From DASPWW01 sp963756745 (lineage in GTDB: Bacteria > Actinomycetota > Thermoleophilia > Solirubrobacterales > 70-9), in the NCBI GenBank assembly GCA_963756745.1, contig CAVWOU010000009.1, positions 124,001 to 188,000 on the forward strand: 64,000 bases of DNA, given 5' to 3'. Positions within the stretch are counted from its first letter, which is position 1. Every line of letters begins with the position of its first letter. The notes beneath the pieces were generated by a model. The model searched no databases and was not told where the DNA came from. It saw only the letters and a program-made list of their open reading frames with translations. Positions 8,410 through 16,426 of this stretch are shown here, in pieces. The position numbers and the translations under genes were made by a program.

Positions 8410-8422
8410 GTAATAAGATTAC
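8410..8422. promoter_or_regulatory. Putative TetR operator, perfect palindrome
   Basis: GTAATAAGATTAC is a perfect inverted repeat with 5-base arms and a 3-base centre, AT-rich in GC-rich surroundings. It lies between the divergent SnoaL-like and TetR genes, ending four bases before the TetR ATG at 8427. That closeness suggests the TetR mRNA is leaderless or nearly so. Confidence 0.55.
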
Positions 8423-8426
8423 ATAA

Positions 8427-9020
8427 ATGGCTAGGCCCCGTGACGAGGCGCGCCGACGGCGGCTGCGAGCCGGTGCGTGCGACTACCTGCTTCGCGTCGG
8501 GGTAAGCGCGGCCGACCTCGGCGAGATGGCGCGCGAGCTGGGCACCAGCCCGCGGATGCTGGTCCACCACTTCGGCTCCAAGGACGAACTGATCGCGGCG
8601 GCGCTCGACGAGGCCCGCGAGCAGCAACGAGCCCTGTTTCGCGACTGGCTCGAGACCGTCGAGGAGCGGACCGTCGCCGGCCTCATGCGATCGCTCTGGG
8701 AGCTGATGCAGACACCGCGGGCCCAGCCCTATCTGCGGCTCTTCTCCGAGGTCTACACGCTCACGGTCCAGCGGCCCGGGCGCTTCCCCGGCTTTTCGAC
8801 CCGGGCGGCGGTCCACGACTGGCTCCCGGGCCTGGAGAGTGCGCTGCGGGAGGGCGGCACCGGCGACGAGGAGGCGCGCGCCCTGGCGACGCTCGTCCTG
8901 GCGGTGCAGCGCGGCCTGCTGCTCGACGCGCTCGGAACCGCAGAGCACGAGCGGGTCCAAGCAGCCCACCATGCGCTGCTCCGGCTGCTCGCGGGAGGTG
9001 CTCAGCAACGGGGCCCCTAG
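8427..9020 (+). CDS. TetR/AcrR family transcriptional regulator
   Basis: A 197-residue repressor-type protein. The N-terminal domain shows a helix-turn-helix at about residues 28-50 (DLGEMARELGTSPRMLVHHF) and the FGSKDEL turn that ends TetR DNA-binding domains. The C-terminal part (RSLWELMQTPRAQPYLRLFSEVY) fits the BetI/C-terminal TetR_C group. There is no ribosome site before the ATG, and a palindrome sits immediately upstream, implying autoregulation and control of the divergent SnoaL-like gene. Confidence 0.88.
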   Translation: MARPRDEARRRRLRAGACDYLLRVGVSAADLGEMARELGTSPRMLVHHFGSKDELIAAALDEAREQQRALFRDWLETVEERTVAGLMRSLWELMQTPRAQPYLRLFSEVYTLTVQRPGRFPGFSTRAAVHDWLPGLESALREGGTGDEEARALATLVLAVQRGLLLDALGTAEHERVQAAHHALLRLLAGGAQQRGP

Positions 9021-9043
9021 CGCCGGAGACGACGCCTCGCAGG

Positions 9044-10234
9044 TCAGCTCAGCTCTTGGTTCTGTGCCATCTGCTGGACCGCGTCGACGATGTCCACGAT
9101 CTCAGCCTCGCTGTTGAAGTAGTGCACCGAAGCTCGCACCCATGACTCGTAACCTCGCGCCTCCATGTCGATCCGCGTGTCCTCGATAGTTGATACCGAG
9201 ACGTTGATTCGCAGTTCCGCGAGCTTGCGTGCGACTTGACGCGGGTCGTTCGCGGCGATCGTGAAGGTAACGATCGAACATGGGGCCCGTCCGAGGTCGA
9301 GGACTGCAACTCGCGGCAAACCGCGCAACCGCGCTCGGAGTTGGGCGGCAAGCGAGTAGTTGTAGTCGCGGATCTCCTCCAGGTCCCACTGCAGCGCGTA
9401 GTCGACAGCGACCCCCAGGCCGATATTCGCCGCATAGTTCCTCTCCCAGCTCTCGAAACGCCGCGCATCCGAGCGCCAGCGATAACTATCGCGGCCTGTC
9501 CACTGCGCAGACAGCACGTCGATAAAGGGCGGTTCGATTCGCTCGAGCAGCTCTCGGCGCACGTATAGAAACCCGGTGCCTCGCGGCCCACGCACGAACT
9601 TACGGCCCGTGCCGACTAGGATGTCGCAGCCGATTCTCTGTACATCGAGGGGCATCTGTCCCGCCGACTGGCACGCGTCGAGCAGAAACGGAACCCCGGC
9701 CTGGCGGGCTGTCTCGCCGACGCCCTCGACCGGGTTCACGAGGCCGCCGTTGGTTGGAACATGGGTAATAGCCACGAGCTTGACGCGCTCGTCGAGCATC
9801 GTCGCGAGCGCATCGAGGGAGACCTCGCCATGTTCGTCGCTCGGCACAACCTCGACGCTTGCTCCCGTTCTACGAGCTGTTTGGAGGTAGCCGAGGAAAT
9901 TGCTTCCGTACTCGGAAGCAGACGTCAGGATCCGGTCGCCGCTCGTGAACCGAAAGCCATAGAAGGCCATGTCCCAGGCGCGGGTGGCGTTCTCGACTAC
10001 GGCGATCTCGTCGCGGTGACAGTTGATAAGGGTGGCGAGTGCGTCGTAGGTGTGTTGCCAGGCATCCTCTTGCCGTGCTGCAGCCTCATACCCACCAATC
10101 TTCGCCTCGAGCTCCAGATGGTCGATTACAGCGCGCAGGACCGGCTCGGGCATAAGCGATGCGCCGGCGTTGTTGAGGTGGTTGACGTGCTGGCACCCGG
10201 GAGTCTCACTCCGGGCGCGTTCAACGTCGATCAC
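9044..10234 (-). CDS. Class V aminotransferase-fold PLP enzyme
   Basis: A 396-residue fold-type I PLP protein. Landmarks in order: HLNNAGASLMP at 19-29, the pyridoxal-stacking region around His158, Asp187 (LLDACQSAGQ) that binds the pyridine nitrogen, and the Schiff-base lysine Lys212 in VGTGRKFVRGPRGTGF. The residues after the lysine are as in cysteine desulfurase-like lyases and EgtE, the ergothioneine C-S lyase. No other ergothioneine gene is nearby, so the substrate is open. Start is GTG. Base use looks less GC-biased than in neighbours, a weak hint of transfer. Confidence 0.82.
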   Translation of the reverse strand: MIDVERARSETPGCQHVNHLNNAGASLMPEPVLRAVIDHLELEAKIGGYEAAARQEDAWQHTYDALATLINCHRDEIAVVENATRAWDMAFYGFRFTSGDRILTSASEYGSNFLGYLQTARRTGASVEVVPSDEHGEVSLDALATMLDERVKLVAITHVPTNGGLVNPVEGVGETARQAGVPFLLDACQSAGQMPLDVQRIGCDILVGTGRKFVRGPRGTGFLYVRRELLERIEPPFIDVLSAQWTGRDSYRWRSDARRFESWERNYAANIGLGVAVDYALQWDLEEIRDYNYSLAAQLRARLRGLPRVAVLDLGRAPCSIVTFTIAANDPRQVARKLAELRINVSVSTIEDTRIDMEARGYESWVRASVHYFNSEAEIVDIVDAVQQMAQNQELS

Positions 10235-10304
10235 GGTCGCCGATACAGCGTCCCCGCTCCAGGCCCGGACCGCGGCGACGTGCGACTGAGGGTCGCCGCC
10301 TCCA

Positions 10305-11059
10305 TCAGTACTCGTCGTGTCGCCGGATCCAGAGCAGTGACGCCGGCGCCCGCGAGTCCCCCTCGTCGCGCCCCTTCGGCGCCCGGTCGAGGATCGGGTA
10401 GTAGCCCATCAGGAACTCCACGCCTCGACCCTGGGTCGAGTAGGCGTGGTAGACGGCTCCGTCATCGAGCACGAACGCGGTGGCGGTCGGTTCCGGCGCC
10501 TCCGCGACGTATTCGAGGACGTCCGTTCCCGAAGCGGTCGCGATCTCTCGCAGGCCCGGCGGCGGGTCGTCGAGCGCAGGGCCCAATGAACTCGCGCACC
10601 TGCTCGGGGGTCTGCGAGACGCCGAGATCGAAGTTGAAGTCGTTGCCGGCGGTCGAGGCCCAGGGAATGCTCCAGCCCATCCTCCGCTTGTAGGCCTGGA
10701 GCCTCTCGAGCGGCGCGCGCGAGACGAGGAGCATCGTCGCGTCGCGCGCATTGACGTGCGGAAGGACGCCGTCCATGGTGTCGGCCATCGACGAGCAGGC
10801 GGGGCAGAGCGGCATCGAAGCTCGGCCCGAACATGGCGTGGTAGACGAGGAGCTGGGAGCGACCGTCGAACAGCTCCGCCAGCGTCCGCGTGCCCTCGTC
10901 GGTGTCGAACCGGTACTCCTTCTCGATCGGCACCCACGGCAGCTCGCGGCGCTCCTGGGCGAGCTCGTCGCCGATCCGCATGTGCTCCTTCTCGCGTCGC
11001 AGCAGCTCGTCGCGGGCGGCCTGCCACTCCTCGCGGCTGGCGATCTTGTGATCCGTCAT
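10305..11059 (-). pseudogene. DUF899 thioredoxin-like protein, two frameshifts
   Basis: The homology to DUF899 proteins runs through three frames. The first frame covers the N-terminus (IASREEWQAARDELL to YHAMFGPSFD). Near 10815 the frame must change to continue with CPACSSMADTMDGVLPHVNA and YKRRMGWSIPW, and near 10580 it changes again to give EIATASGTDVLEYVAEA and the normal C-terminus (LMGYYPILDRAPKGRDEG). Both shifts correspond to one extra base. The sum is about 250 residues, the normal family size, so nothing else is missing. It is either a young pseudogene or has two consensus errors. DUF899 proteins have a thioredoxin fold; CPAC resembles a redox pair. Confidence 0.8.
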
Positions 11060-11115
11060 CGCGGTTGCCTCCTATCTTGGGGTCTTGCCCGTTGATACCA
11101 CCCGCGGCGCGGTAG

Positions 11116-11736
11116 CTACTCGGCTTCCGAACCGGTCATCGCCGGGACGTCTTGCTCGCCCTGACCGGGGTCTCGGACCGGCTCGTATGTGAGGATGGCG
11201 ACGCCGTCACCGACGGTCCTCGAGTCGGTGAGCCGCACCGTCTTCTTGTCGCTCAGCTCGCCGAAGAGGCGCTCGCCGGCCCCGAGCACGACCGGGAAGA
11301 TCTTCAGCCGCAGCTCGTCGACGAGGTCGTGCTCGATCAGCGTGCGCGCGAGCTGGAAGCTGGCGGGGACATTGATTTCCCCGTCCAGCTCCTGCTTCAG
11401 CTTCGAGACCTCGTTCACCACGTCGCCCTTCAGTACCGTCGTGTTGTTCCAGTCGGGTTCCTCGAGGGTCGAGGAGACGACGTACTTGGGCAGGCTATTC
11501 AACCTGTCCGCCAACTCGCCGCTCCGGGATGGCCACCGCGCGGCGAACCACTCGTAGCTCCGCCGGCCCAGCAGCAGGGCCTCGGTGCCCAGCGCCTCGT
11601 CGAGCGCGACCTTGGCCACCTCTGGGAGGGCCGCGATCCGACCGACCCAGCCGCCGCGCGTGAAGCCCTCGTCACCGGCCGGGTCCTGGATGACTCCGTC
11701 GAGCGAGACGTTGTCGCTCATGACGATCTTTCCCAT
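11116..11736 (-). CDS. Dihydrofolate reductase-like (RibD C-terminal) protein
   Basis: A 206-residue member of the RibD C-terminal domain family: MGKIVMSDNVSLDGVIQ at the start, ALLLGRRSYEWFAARWP, YVVSSTL, then GEINVPASFQLARTLIEHDL and FPVVLGAGERLFGE. These proteins bind NADPH in a DHFR fold; most have unknown substrates and are named for the riboflavin reductase domain. The last 20 residues are acidic and unconserved. An AGGAGAAG ribosome site precedes the ATG. A paralogue lies just upstream at 12026-12610. Confidence 0.85.
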   Translation of the reverse strand: MGKIVMSDNVSLDGVIQDPAGDEGFTRGGWVGRIAALPEVAKVALDEALGTEALLLGRRSYEWFAARWPSRSGELADRLNSLPKYVVSSTLEEPDWNNTTVLKGDVVNEVSKLKQELDGEINVPASFQLARTLIEHDLVDELRLKIFPVVLGAGERLFGELSDKKTVRLTDSRTVGDGVAILTYEPVRDPGQGEQDVPAMTGSEAE

Positions 11737-11860
11737 GGCTTCTTCTCCTTCTCTCGGTGTTCGGGGGAACCGCGTCTATCGATTGAGAGCGGTCTCAGGG
11801 TCGAAACTCATCGGTGTCGTGGCAGGGTCCCTGACAGGACCTGACGGGGGTCCTCGTGAT

Positions 11861-11877
11861 AAGCGGACGACGGGACT
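11861..11877. repeat. Copy of tRNA-Gly 3' end (17 bp), att-like
   Basis: AAGCGGACGACGGGACT here is identical to 12857-12873, the last 16 bases of tRNA-Gly plus one flanking base, in the same orientation and 996 bp away. Beyond the 17 bases the T-arm is degenerate. The arrangement is that of attL/attR around a small insertion, or of a decayed duplicate tRNA. No integrase gene is present between the copies. Confidence 0.5.
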
Positions 11878-12025
11878 AACTAGACCGCCATTCGTGCCTA
11901 GGAGGCACTCTCCCCAATTGCTCGCTTGCAAGGCGAAGCGGCGCGCCCGACCGCGGGCGCACTCGTCTAGTTCTGTCGGAGAATCGGTCGGAGGTCCCCC
12001 CGCGAGTTGATCCCGAGAGTCCGCA

Positions 12026-12610
12026 TCACCCGTCCGTCGTGGCAGGTGCATAGACCATGTTCACCACGCCGCCCCCGAGCGGACGCGATTCGACCAGGCG
12101 CAGAGGGATCTTGTCCTGCGTCTCCGCGAACAGGCGAGCTCCGGAACCGAGCACCACCGGCCCGACCAGTAGGCGCAGCTCGTCCACCAGCCCCATCTCG
12201 ATCAGGGCCTGCGAGAGGCGACGGCTGCCATAGACGACGATGTCGCCGTCGAGCTCCTTCCGCAGCCTGGCCACGTCCTCCGGCCAGTCGTCGCCCAGCA
12301 CGGTCGCGTTCCAGGCCGGGTCCGTGAGCGTCGAGGAGACGACGTACTTCGGCAACTCGTTCAGCCTGTCGGCGAGCTTGCCTTCCGCATTGGGCCAGTA
12401 GGCCTGCAAGGTCTCGTAGGTGACCCGTCCGAGCAGGAGGGCCTCGCAGTTCTGCGCCTGCTCGAGCCCGACCTCTTCGGAGTAGTTGAAGTCGAAGTCC
12501 ATGGCCCAGCCCCCGTGTTCGAAGCCGCCGCGGCGATCCTCATCGGGGCCGCCGGGCGCCTGCATGACCCCGTCGAGCGAGTAGCTCTGGCTTAGGGCGA
12601 TCTTTCCCAT
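12026..12610 (-). CDS. Dihydrofolate reductase-like (RibD C-terminal) protein, paralogue
   Basis: A 194-residue protein of the same family as the gene at 11116: MGKIALSQSYSLDGVMQAPG, ALLLGRVTYETLQAYWP, YVVSSTLTDPAWNATVL, LDGDIVVYGSRRLSQALIE and VVLGSGARLFAE. The ATG at 12610 is used because an excellent AGGAGG site lies just before it; the longer frame from 12652 would read through that site. It lies between the tRNA-Gly gene and the copy of its 3' end, so it may have arrived with a small insertion. Confidence 0.86.
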   Translation of the reverse strand: MGKIALSQSYSLDGVMQAPGGPDEDRRGGFEHGGWAMDFDFNYSEEVGLEQAQNCEALLLGRVTYETLQAYWPNAEGKLADRLNELPKYVVSSTLTDPAWNATVLGDDWPEDVARLRKELDGDIVVYGSRRLSQALIEMGLVDELRLLVGPVVLGSGARLFAETQDKIPLRLVESRPLGGGVVNMVYAPATTDG

Positions 12611-12857
12611 CTGTTCCTCCTTCTCTAGGTGGTCTGTGATCGGGCTGAGCAATCTCCGACCGCGGTACGGCGCCGAGCTGGCAGCAACGGTAACGCTCTC
12701 GAACCCCCAGCCACCAGTCTGCTACCGGTCGGCCGCCAGCGCGCGAAGGGCGGACTCGGCGCGGCGGAGCGGCCCATCAGGCGAAACTGGCTCCCCGCCT
12801 ACGAAAAGAGCATCCCTCGTCGCGATCTGACGCAAACCGGCGGGGACGCTCAACACA

Positions 12858-12930
12858 AGCGGACGACGGGACTCGAACCCGCTACCTCGAGCTTGGGAAG
12901 CTCGCGCTCTACCAGGTGAGCTACGTCCGC
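12858..12930 (-). tRNA. tRNA-Gly (anticodon CCC)
   Basis: A 73-base cloverleaf on the minus strand. The acceptor stem pairs GCGGACG with CGTCCGC, the D-arm uses GCTC/GAGC, the anticodon stem CGAGC/GCTCG holds loop TTCCCAA with anticodon CCC, and the T-arm GCGGG/CCCGT surrounds TTCGAGT. The discriminator base is U, as usual for bacterial glycine tRNA, and CCA is not encoded. Confidence 0.96.
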
Positions 12931-12941
12931 TGGGGGGCCAG

Positions 12942-12947
12942 ATTCTA
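12942..12947 (-). promoter_or_regulatory. Candidate -10 box for tRNA-Gly
   Basis: TAGAAT lies 11 bases before the tRNA 5' end on the minus strand and matches five of six bases of the sigma-70 -10 consensus. No clear -35 box is found 16-18 bases further up. Confidence 0.3.
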
Positions 12948-12986
12948 CGGTCGTGGCGGCGGGTCTCGCTGTCTACCCTTCCTCGC

Positions 12987-13508
12987 GTGAGTGCGCGCGC
13001 GTTCGTGGTCGTGATCGCGGTCCTCGCGGTGATCGGGCTGCTGGGATTCGGGCTCGTCGCGAAGGAGAGCGAGAGCCTGGCGGTCGGGGAGCCGGCTCCC
13101 GGGGTCGAGCTTCCACGGCTAGACGGTGAGGGGACGGGGAGCATCGCCGACTACCGCGGCGAGTGGGTACTGGTCAACTTCTGGGCGTCGTGGTGCGCGC
13201 CGTGCGAGGACGAGGCGCCGGCGCTCGAGGAGTTCTACGAGCGCAACCGCGACCGTGGCGTGGTCGTGCTTGGCATCGACACCCAGGACCTGACCGACGA
13301 CGCGCTCGGCTTCGTGCGCGAGCTCGACATCACGTACCCGCAGCTCCGCGACCCCGACGGCGACAGCCCGCTCTCGGAGGAGGAGTACGGCGCGACGGGC
13401 CTGCCCGAGTCCTACCTCGTCGACCCGCAGGGTGACCTCGCCCTGATTCGCAGGGGACCGGTGGACGAGGAGTACCTCGACCGGTTCGTGGAGCCGATGA
13501 TTCGATGA
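12987..13508 (+). CDS. Thiol:disulfide interchange protein CcmG/ResA-like
   Basis: A 173-residue membrane-anchored thioredoxin. An N-terminal helix (residues 4-25) is followed by the TlpA/ResA fold with the redox motif FWASWCAPCEDEAP (Cys70, Cys73) and the cis-proline region GLPESYLVDPQG. In cytochrome c maturation this protein reduces the CXXCH cysteines of the apocytochrome before heme attachment. Start is GTG. It overlaps ccmH by four bases (ATGA), which fixes the role as CcmG/DsbE-like. Confidence 0.9.
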   Translation: MSARAFVVVIAVLAVIGLLGFGLVAKESESLAVGEPAPGVELPRLDGEGTGSIADYRGEWVLVNFWASWCAPCEDEAPALEEFYERNRDRGVVVLGIDTQDLTDDALGFVRELDITYPQLRDPDGDSPLSEEEYGATGLPESYLVDPQGDLALIRRGPVDEEYLDRFVEPMIR

Positions 13509-13972
13509 GGCGCTTCGCCGCCCTGCTCGCGCTCGTCGCGGCGGTTGGCGCGATCGCAGCCGTGCCCGCCGGCGCCGCGGAGCCGCGTGCGTCGTTGACC
13601 GACATCGAGGACGAGGTCATGTGCCCGATCTGCGGCACGCCTCTCAACCTCGCCGCCGCACCCCAGGCCGAGCGTGAGCGCGCGTTCATCCGCCGGCTGA
13701 TCGCCCGGGGTCAGACCAAAGACGAGATCAAGGACGCGCTCGTGCGGGAGTACGGGTCCGAGGTCCTGGCGACACCCGAATCGGAGGGATTCGACCTCGC
13801 GGCGTGGGCGGTTCCGGGAGCGGGCATCGTGCTCGCGGCTATCGCGCTCGCGATCGGGGTGAGACGGTGGCGCCGGCGCCCCGCCGCGCCCGAGACCGCT
13901 GTCGACGAGAAGGGGATCGATCCCGAGGACAGCGAGCGCCTGCGCTCGGACCTCGCCCGCTACGACCTATAG
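13505..13972 (+). CDS. ccmH: Cytochrome c maturation protein CcmH
   Basis: A 155-residue protein with a signal peptide or anchor (residues 4-25), the CcmH thioredox motif in EVMCPICGTPLNLA (Cys40, Cys43), the RAFIRRLIARGQTKDEIKD helix, and a C-terminal transmembrane helix at about 97-117. CcmH keeps apocytochrome reduced together with CcmG and presents it to CcmF. It overlaps ccmG by four bases. Its 3' end overlaps the convergent Wzz/ComEA gene by six bases. Confidence 0.93.
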   Translation: MRRFAALLALVAAVGAIAAVPAGAAEPRASLTDIEDEVMCPICGTPLNLAAAPQAERERAFIRRLIARGQTKDEIKDALVREYGSEVLATPESEGFDLAAWAVPGAGIVLAAIALAIGVRRWRRRPAAPETAVDEKGIDPEDSERLRSDLARYDL

Positions 13973-14869
13973 GGAGCCGCGGCGCTTGAGGCCTTCGCGC
14001 ACGTACTCCGGAAAGCCGGGCACCTCGTCGATATCGCTCAGCGAGCTGAATCCGCCGCGCCGGTCCCGATAGGCGAGCAGGCGCCTGGCCTGAGTCATCG
14101 TGAGATCGAGCGCGCGGAGCTCCTCGTAAGTCACCTCGTTGAGGTCGACGGGTCCGTCGGGCTCCGGCGGAGCGGCGCCTTTGTCGGGCTCCGGGGGAGG
14201 AGCGCTTGTTCGGGACCGCGCGACGCCGATCGGCACCGTGCCATGCTCGGCCAGCTTGGTCTCGTCGGCCTCGTCGGTCTCGCCAGTCAGCTCGGTCTCG
14301 TCGGTCTCGTCGGTCAGCTCGGTCTCGTCTGGTCGCTCCGGCTCGGGCACGCGGCGGTCGCGGGCGCTCGCCACGAGCGCCGCGGCGACCCCGACCAGCA
14401 GTCCCGCGACCAGCCCGATCAGCGTGTTGCGCACGGTTCGCGGAGAGACCGGGGCTTCCGGGGCCTCGGCCGCCTCGACTACCTCAGCCCCGTCGGCACC
14501 CCCGCTTGAGGCGTCGACGAGCTCCTCCGCGAACCCGCTCGCGAGCCGGGCCGCGAGCGTCGGGGTGTCCGCGCTCGCCTCGACGGTGTACTCGTCGGGC
14601 GCGTCCCCCGTCTCGACGGCAACGGAGTCGGACACGAGCGCGGGGTCGACCGCCACCCGCTCGGCGGTCGCCGAGGCGATCTCGTCGGAGCCGGCGAGCT
14701 CGAGCGGGCCGCCTCCCGCCTCCTCCCCAGCCGGAACCTGGATCGTGGCCGTCGCCTCGTAGGTCGGCTGCTCGCGCAGCGACACGACGAGCACGATCGC
14801 GGGGACGATCAGCGTGCACACCGCGACGAGCTCCGGGCGACGACGAATGGCCTCGAGAAGACCTGCCAA
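13967..14869 (-). CDS. Wzz-like membrane protein fused to a ComEA-type HhH domain
   Basis: A 300-residue protein with an unusual architecture. Residues 14-31 and 149-168 are transmembrane helices that bracket an extracytoplasmic section (YEATATIQVPAGEE and further) like the Wzz/GNVR domain of polysaccharide chain-length regulators. Then come acidic repeats of the ETDET/ELT type at 181-205, a Pro-rich linker, and at 241-295 a helix-hairpin-helix pair (DLNEVTYEELRALDLTMTQARRLLAYRD) as in ComEA. The start is TTG at 14869, without a clear ribosome site. It follows gpmI by 30 bp. A role in DNA or polysaccharide handling at the envelope is only a guess. Confidence 0.7.
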   Translation of the reverse strand: MAGLLEAIRRRPELVAVCTLIVPAIVLVVSLREQPTYEATATIQVPAGEEAGGGPLELAGSDEIASATAERVAVDPALVSDSVAVETGDAPDEYTVEASADTPTLAARLASGFAEELVDASSGGADGAEVVEAAEAPEAPVSPRTVRNTLIGLVAGLLVGVAAALVASARDRRVPEPERPDETELTDETDETELTGETDEADETKLAEHGTVPIGVARSRTSAPPPEPDKGAAPPEPDGPVDLNEVTYEELRALDLTMTQARRLLAYRDRRGGFSSLSDIDEVPGFPEYVREGLKRRGSL

Positions 14870-14899
14870 GCGGGGAAAGGGTAACGGCGGCAGCCACCA

Positions 14900-16426
14900 C
14901 TAGCCCTCTATCAGCGAACGACCCGTCATCTCGGGCGGCTGCCCGATCGCGAGCAGCTCGAGCACCGTGGGCGCGACGTCGGGGAGGATCCCGCCGTCGC
15001 GCAGCCTCAAGCCCTCTACGCTGACGATCAACGGCACCGGGTTCGTCGAGTGCGCCGTGTTCGGTGAGCCGTCCGGCTCGAGCATGTTGTCCGCATTGCC
15101 GTGGTCGGCGGTGACGATGCACGCCCCGCCCGAGCGCCAGACGGCTCCCATGACCTCGTCGAGGCAGCGGTCCACGGTCTCGATCGCGGCAATCGCCGCG
15201 GGAATGTCACCGGTGTGGCCGACCATGTCCGGGTTGGCGAAGTTGATGAGCCCGAACCGGTAGCCGTCCTGCTCCCAGCGCTCGCGGAACGCGGCGGCGG
15301 CGGCGGCGGCGCTCATCTCGGGCCGGAGGTCGTAGGTGGGCACGTCTCGTGGCGAGTCGACGAGGCAACGATCCTCCCCCTGCCACTCCTCCTCTCTGCC
15401 GCCGTTGAAGAAGTACGTCACGTGGGCGTACTTCTCCGTCTCGGCGACGTGAAGCTGGCGCTCACCGCGCTCCGCGAGCACCGACGCGAGCGTCACGGCG
15501 GGCGGGCTGGGCGGGAACGCGACCGGATAGCTCCACCCCTCCTGGTACTCGGTCATCGTGGCGATCGCGACTTGCGGGGCCGCCCCGCGGGGAAACTCGT
15601 GGAAGTCCGGCTCGCCGAAGGCGCGGACGAGCTGGCGCATTCGATCGGGTCGGAAGTTGAAGAACAGCGCCGCGTCGCCGTCGGCCACCCCGTAGTAGTC
15701 CCCGATCACCGTCGGCCGGACGAACTCGTCGCTCTCCCCGCGCTCGTGGGAGCTCCGCACCGCCTCGGCGGCGCTCGGGGCGTGGAGGCCGTCCGCGTGC
15801 ACGATCGCGTCGTAGGCGAGCTTGGTGCGCTCCCAGCGACGGTCGCGGTCCATCGCGTAGTAGCGCCCGCTCACCGTGCCGATCCGGCCGGCGTGGCGAA
15901 GCCAGCGTTCGAGCTCCTCGATGTAGCCGACCGCCGAGTCCGGGAGCGTGTCGCGGCCGTCGGTGAACGCGTGCACGACCAGTTCCGGCACCCCCTCGGC
16001 CGCCGCGAGTTCGATGCAAGCCTCGATGTGCTCCCATCCCGAGTGAACTCCGCCGTCGGAGACCAGGCCCAGCAGGTGCAGGCGGCCACGGGGACCCGAA
16101 CGCGCGCGCTCGCAGATCCCAGTCAGGACCTCGTTCTCGAAGAAGCTGCCGTCAGCGATCGCCTCGTTGATCCGCAGCAGGTCCTGCTTCACGATCGCGC
16201 CGGCGCCGAGGTTCATGTGACCGACCTCGGAGTTGCCCATCTGGCCGTCGGGTAGGCCGACGGCCCTGCCGGACGCGTCGAGCTCGGTGTGGGGGTAGCG
16301 CTCCCAGAGCGCGTCGAAGGTCGGTGTGGAGGCCTGGCTGATGGCGTTGCCCGGCCCCGGCGGGGCGAGACCCCAGCCATCGAGGACGACGAGGGCCACG
16401 GACGGCACGGGCTCGACGCGGGTCAC
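14900..16426 (-). CDS. gpmI: 2,3-bisphosphoglycerate-independent phosphoglycerate mutase
   Basis: A 508-residue protein, the normal length. The metal-binding N-terminus reads ALVVLDGWGL (Asp15) and the phosphoserine Ser66 lies in GNSEVGHMNLGAG. Further signatures are HAFTDGRDT, SGRYYAMDRDRRWERT, FFNFRPDRMRQL and the C-terminal metal site CIVTADHGNAD. It interconverts 3- and 2-phosphoglycerate using two manganese ions. The GTG start overlaps the tpiA stop (GTGA), making it the last glycolytic gene of the gap-pgk-tpi operon. Confidence 0.97.
   Translation of the reverse strand: MTRVEPVPSVALVVLDGWGLAPPGPGNAISQASTPTFDALWERYPHTELDASGRAVGLPDGQMGNSEVGHMNLGAGAIVKQDLLRINEAIADGSFFENEVLTGICERARSGPRGRLHLLGLVSDGGVHSGWEHIEACIELAAAEGVPELVVHAFTDGRDTLPDSAVGYIEELERWLRHAGRIGTVSGRYYAMDRDRRWERTKLAYDAIVHADGLHAPSAAEAVRSSHERGESDEFVRPTVIGDYYGVADGDAALFFNFRPDRMRQLVRAFGEPDFHEFPRGAAPQVAIATMTEYQEGWSYPVAFPPSPPAVTLASVLAERGERQLHVAETEKYAHVTYFFNGGREEEWQGEDRCLVDSPRDVPTYDLRPEMSAAAAAAAFRERWEQDGYRFGLINFANPDMVGHTGDIPAAIAAIETVDRCLDEVMGAVWRSGGACIVTADHGNADNMLEPDGSPNTAHSTNPVPLIVSVEGLRLRDGGILPDVAPTVLELLAIGQPPEMTGRSLIEG

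Noticed and set aside
14265..14335. GGTCTCGTC-type tandem repeats, considered as a CRISPR or minisatellite
   Set aside because: They encode the acidic ETDET repeats of the Wzz/ComEA-like protein in frame; no spacers.
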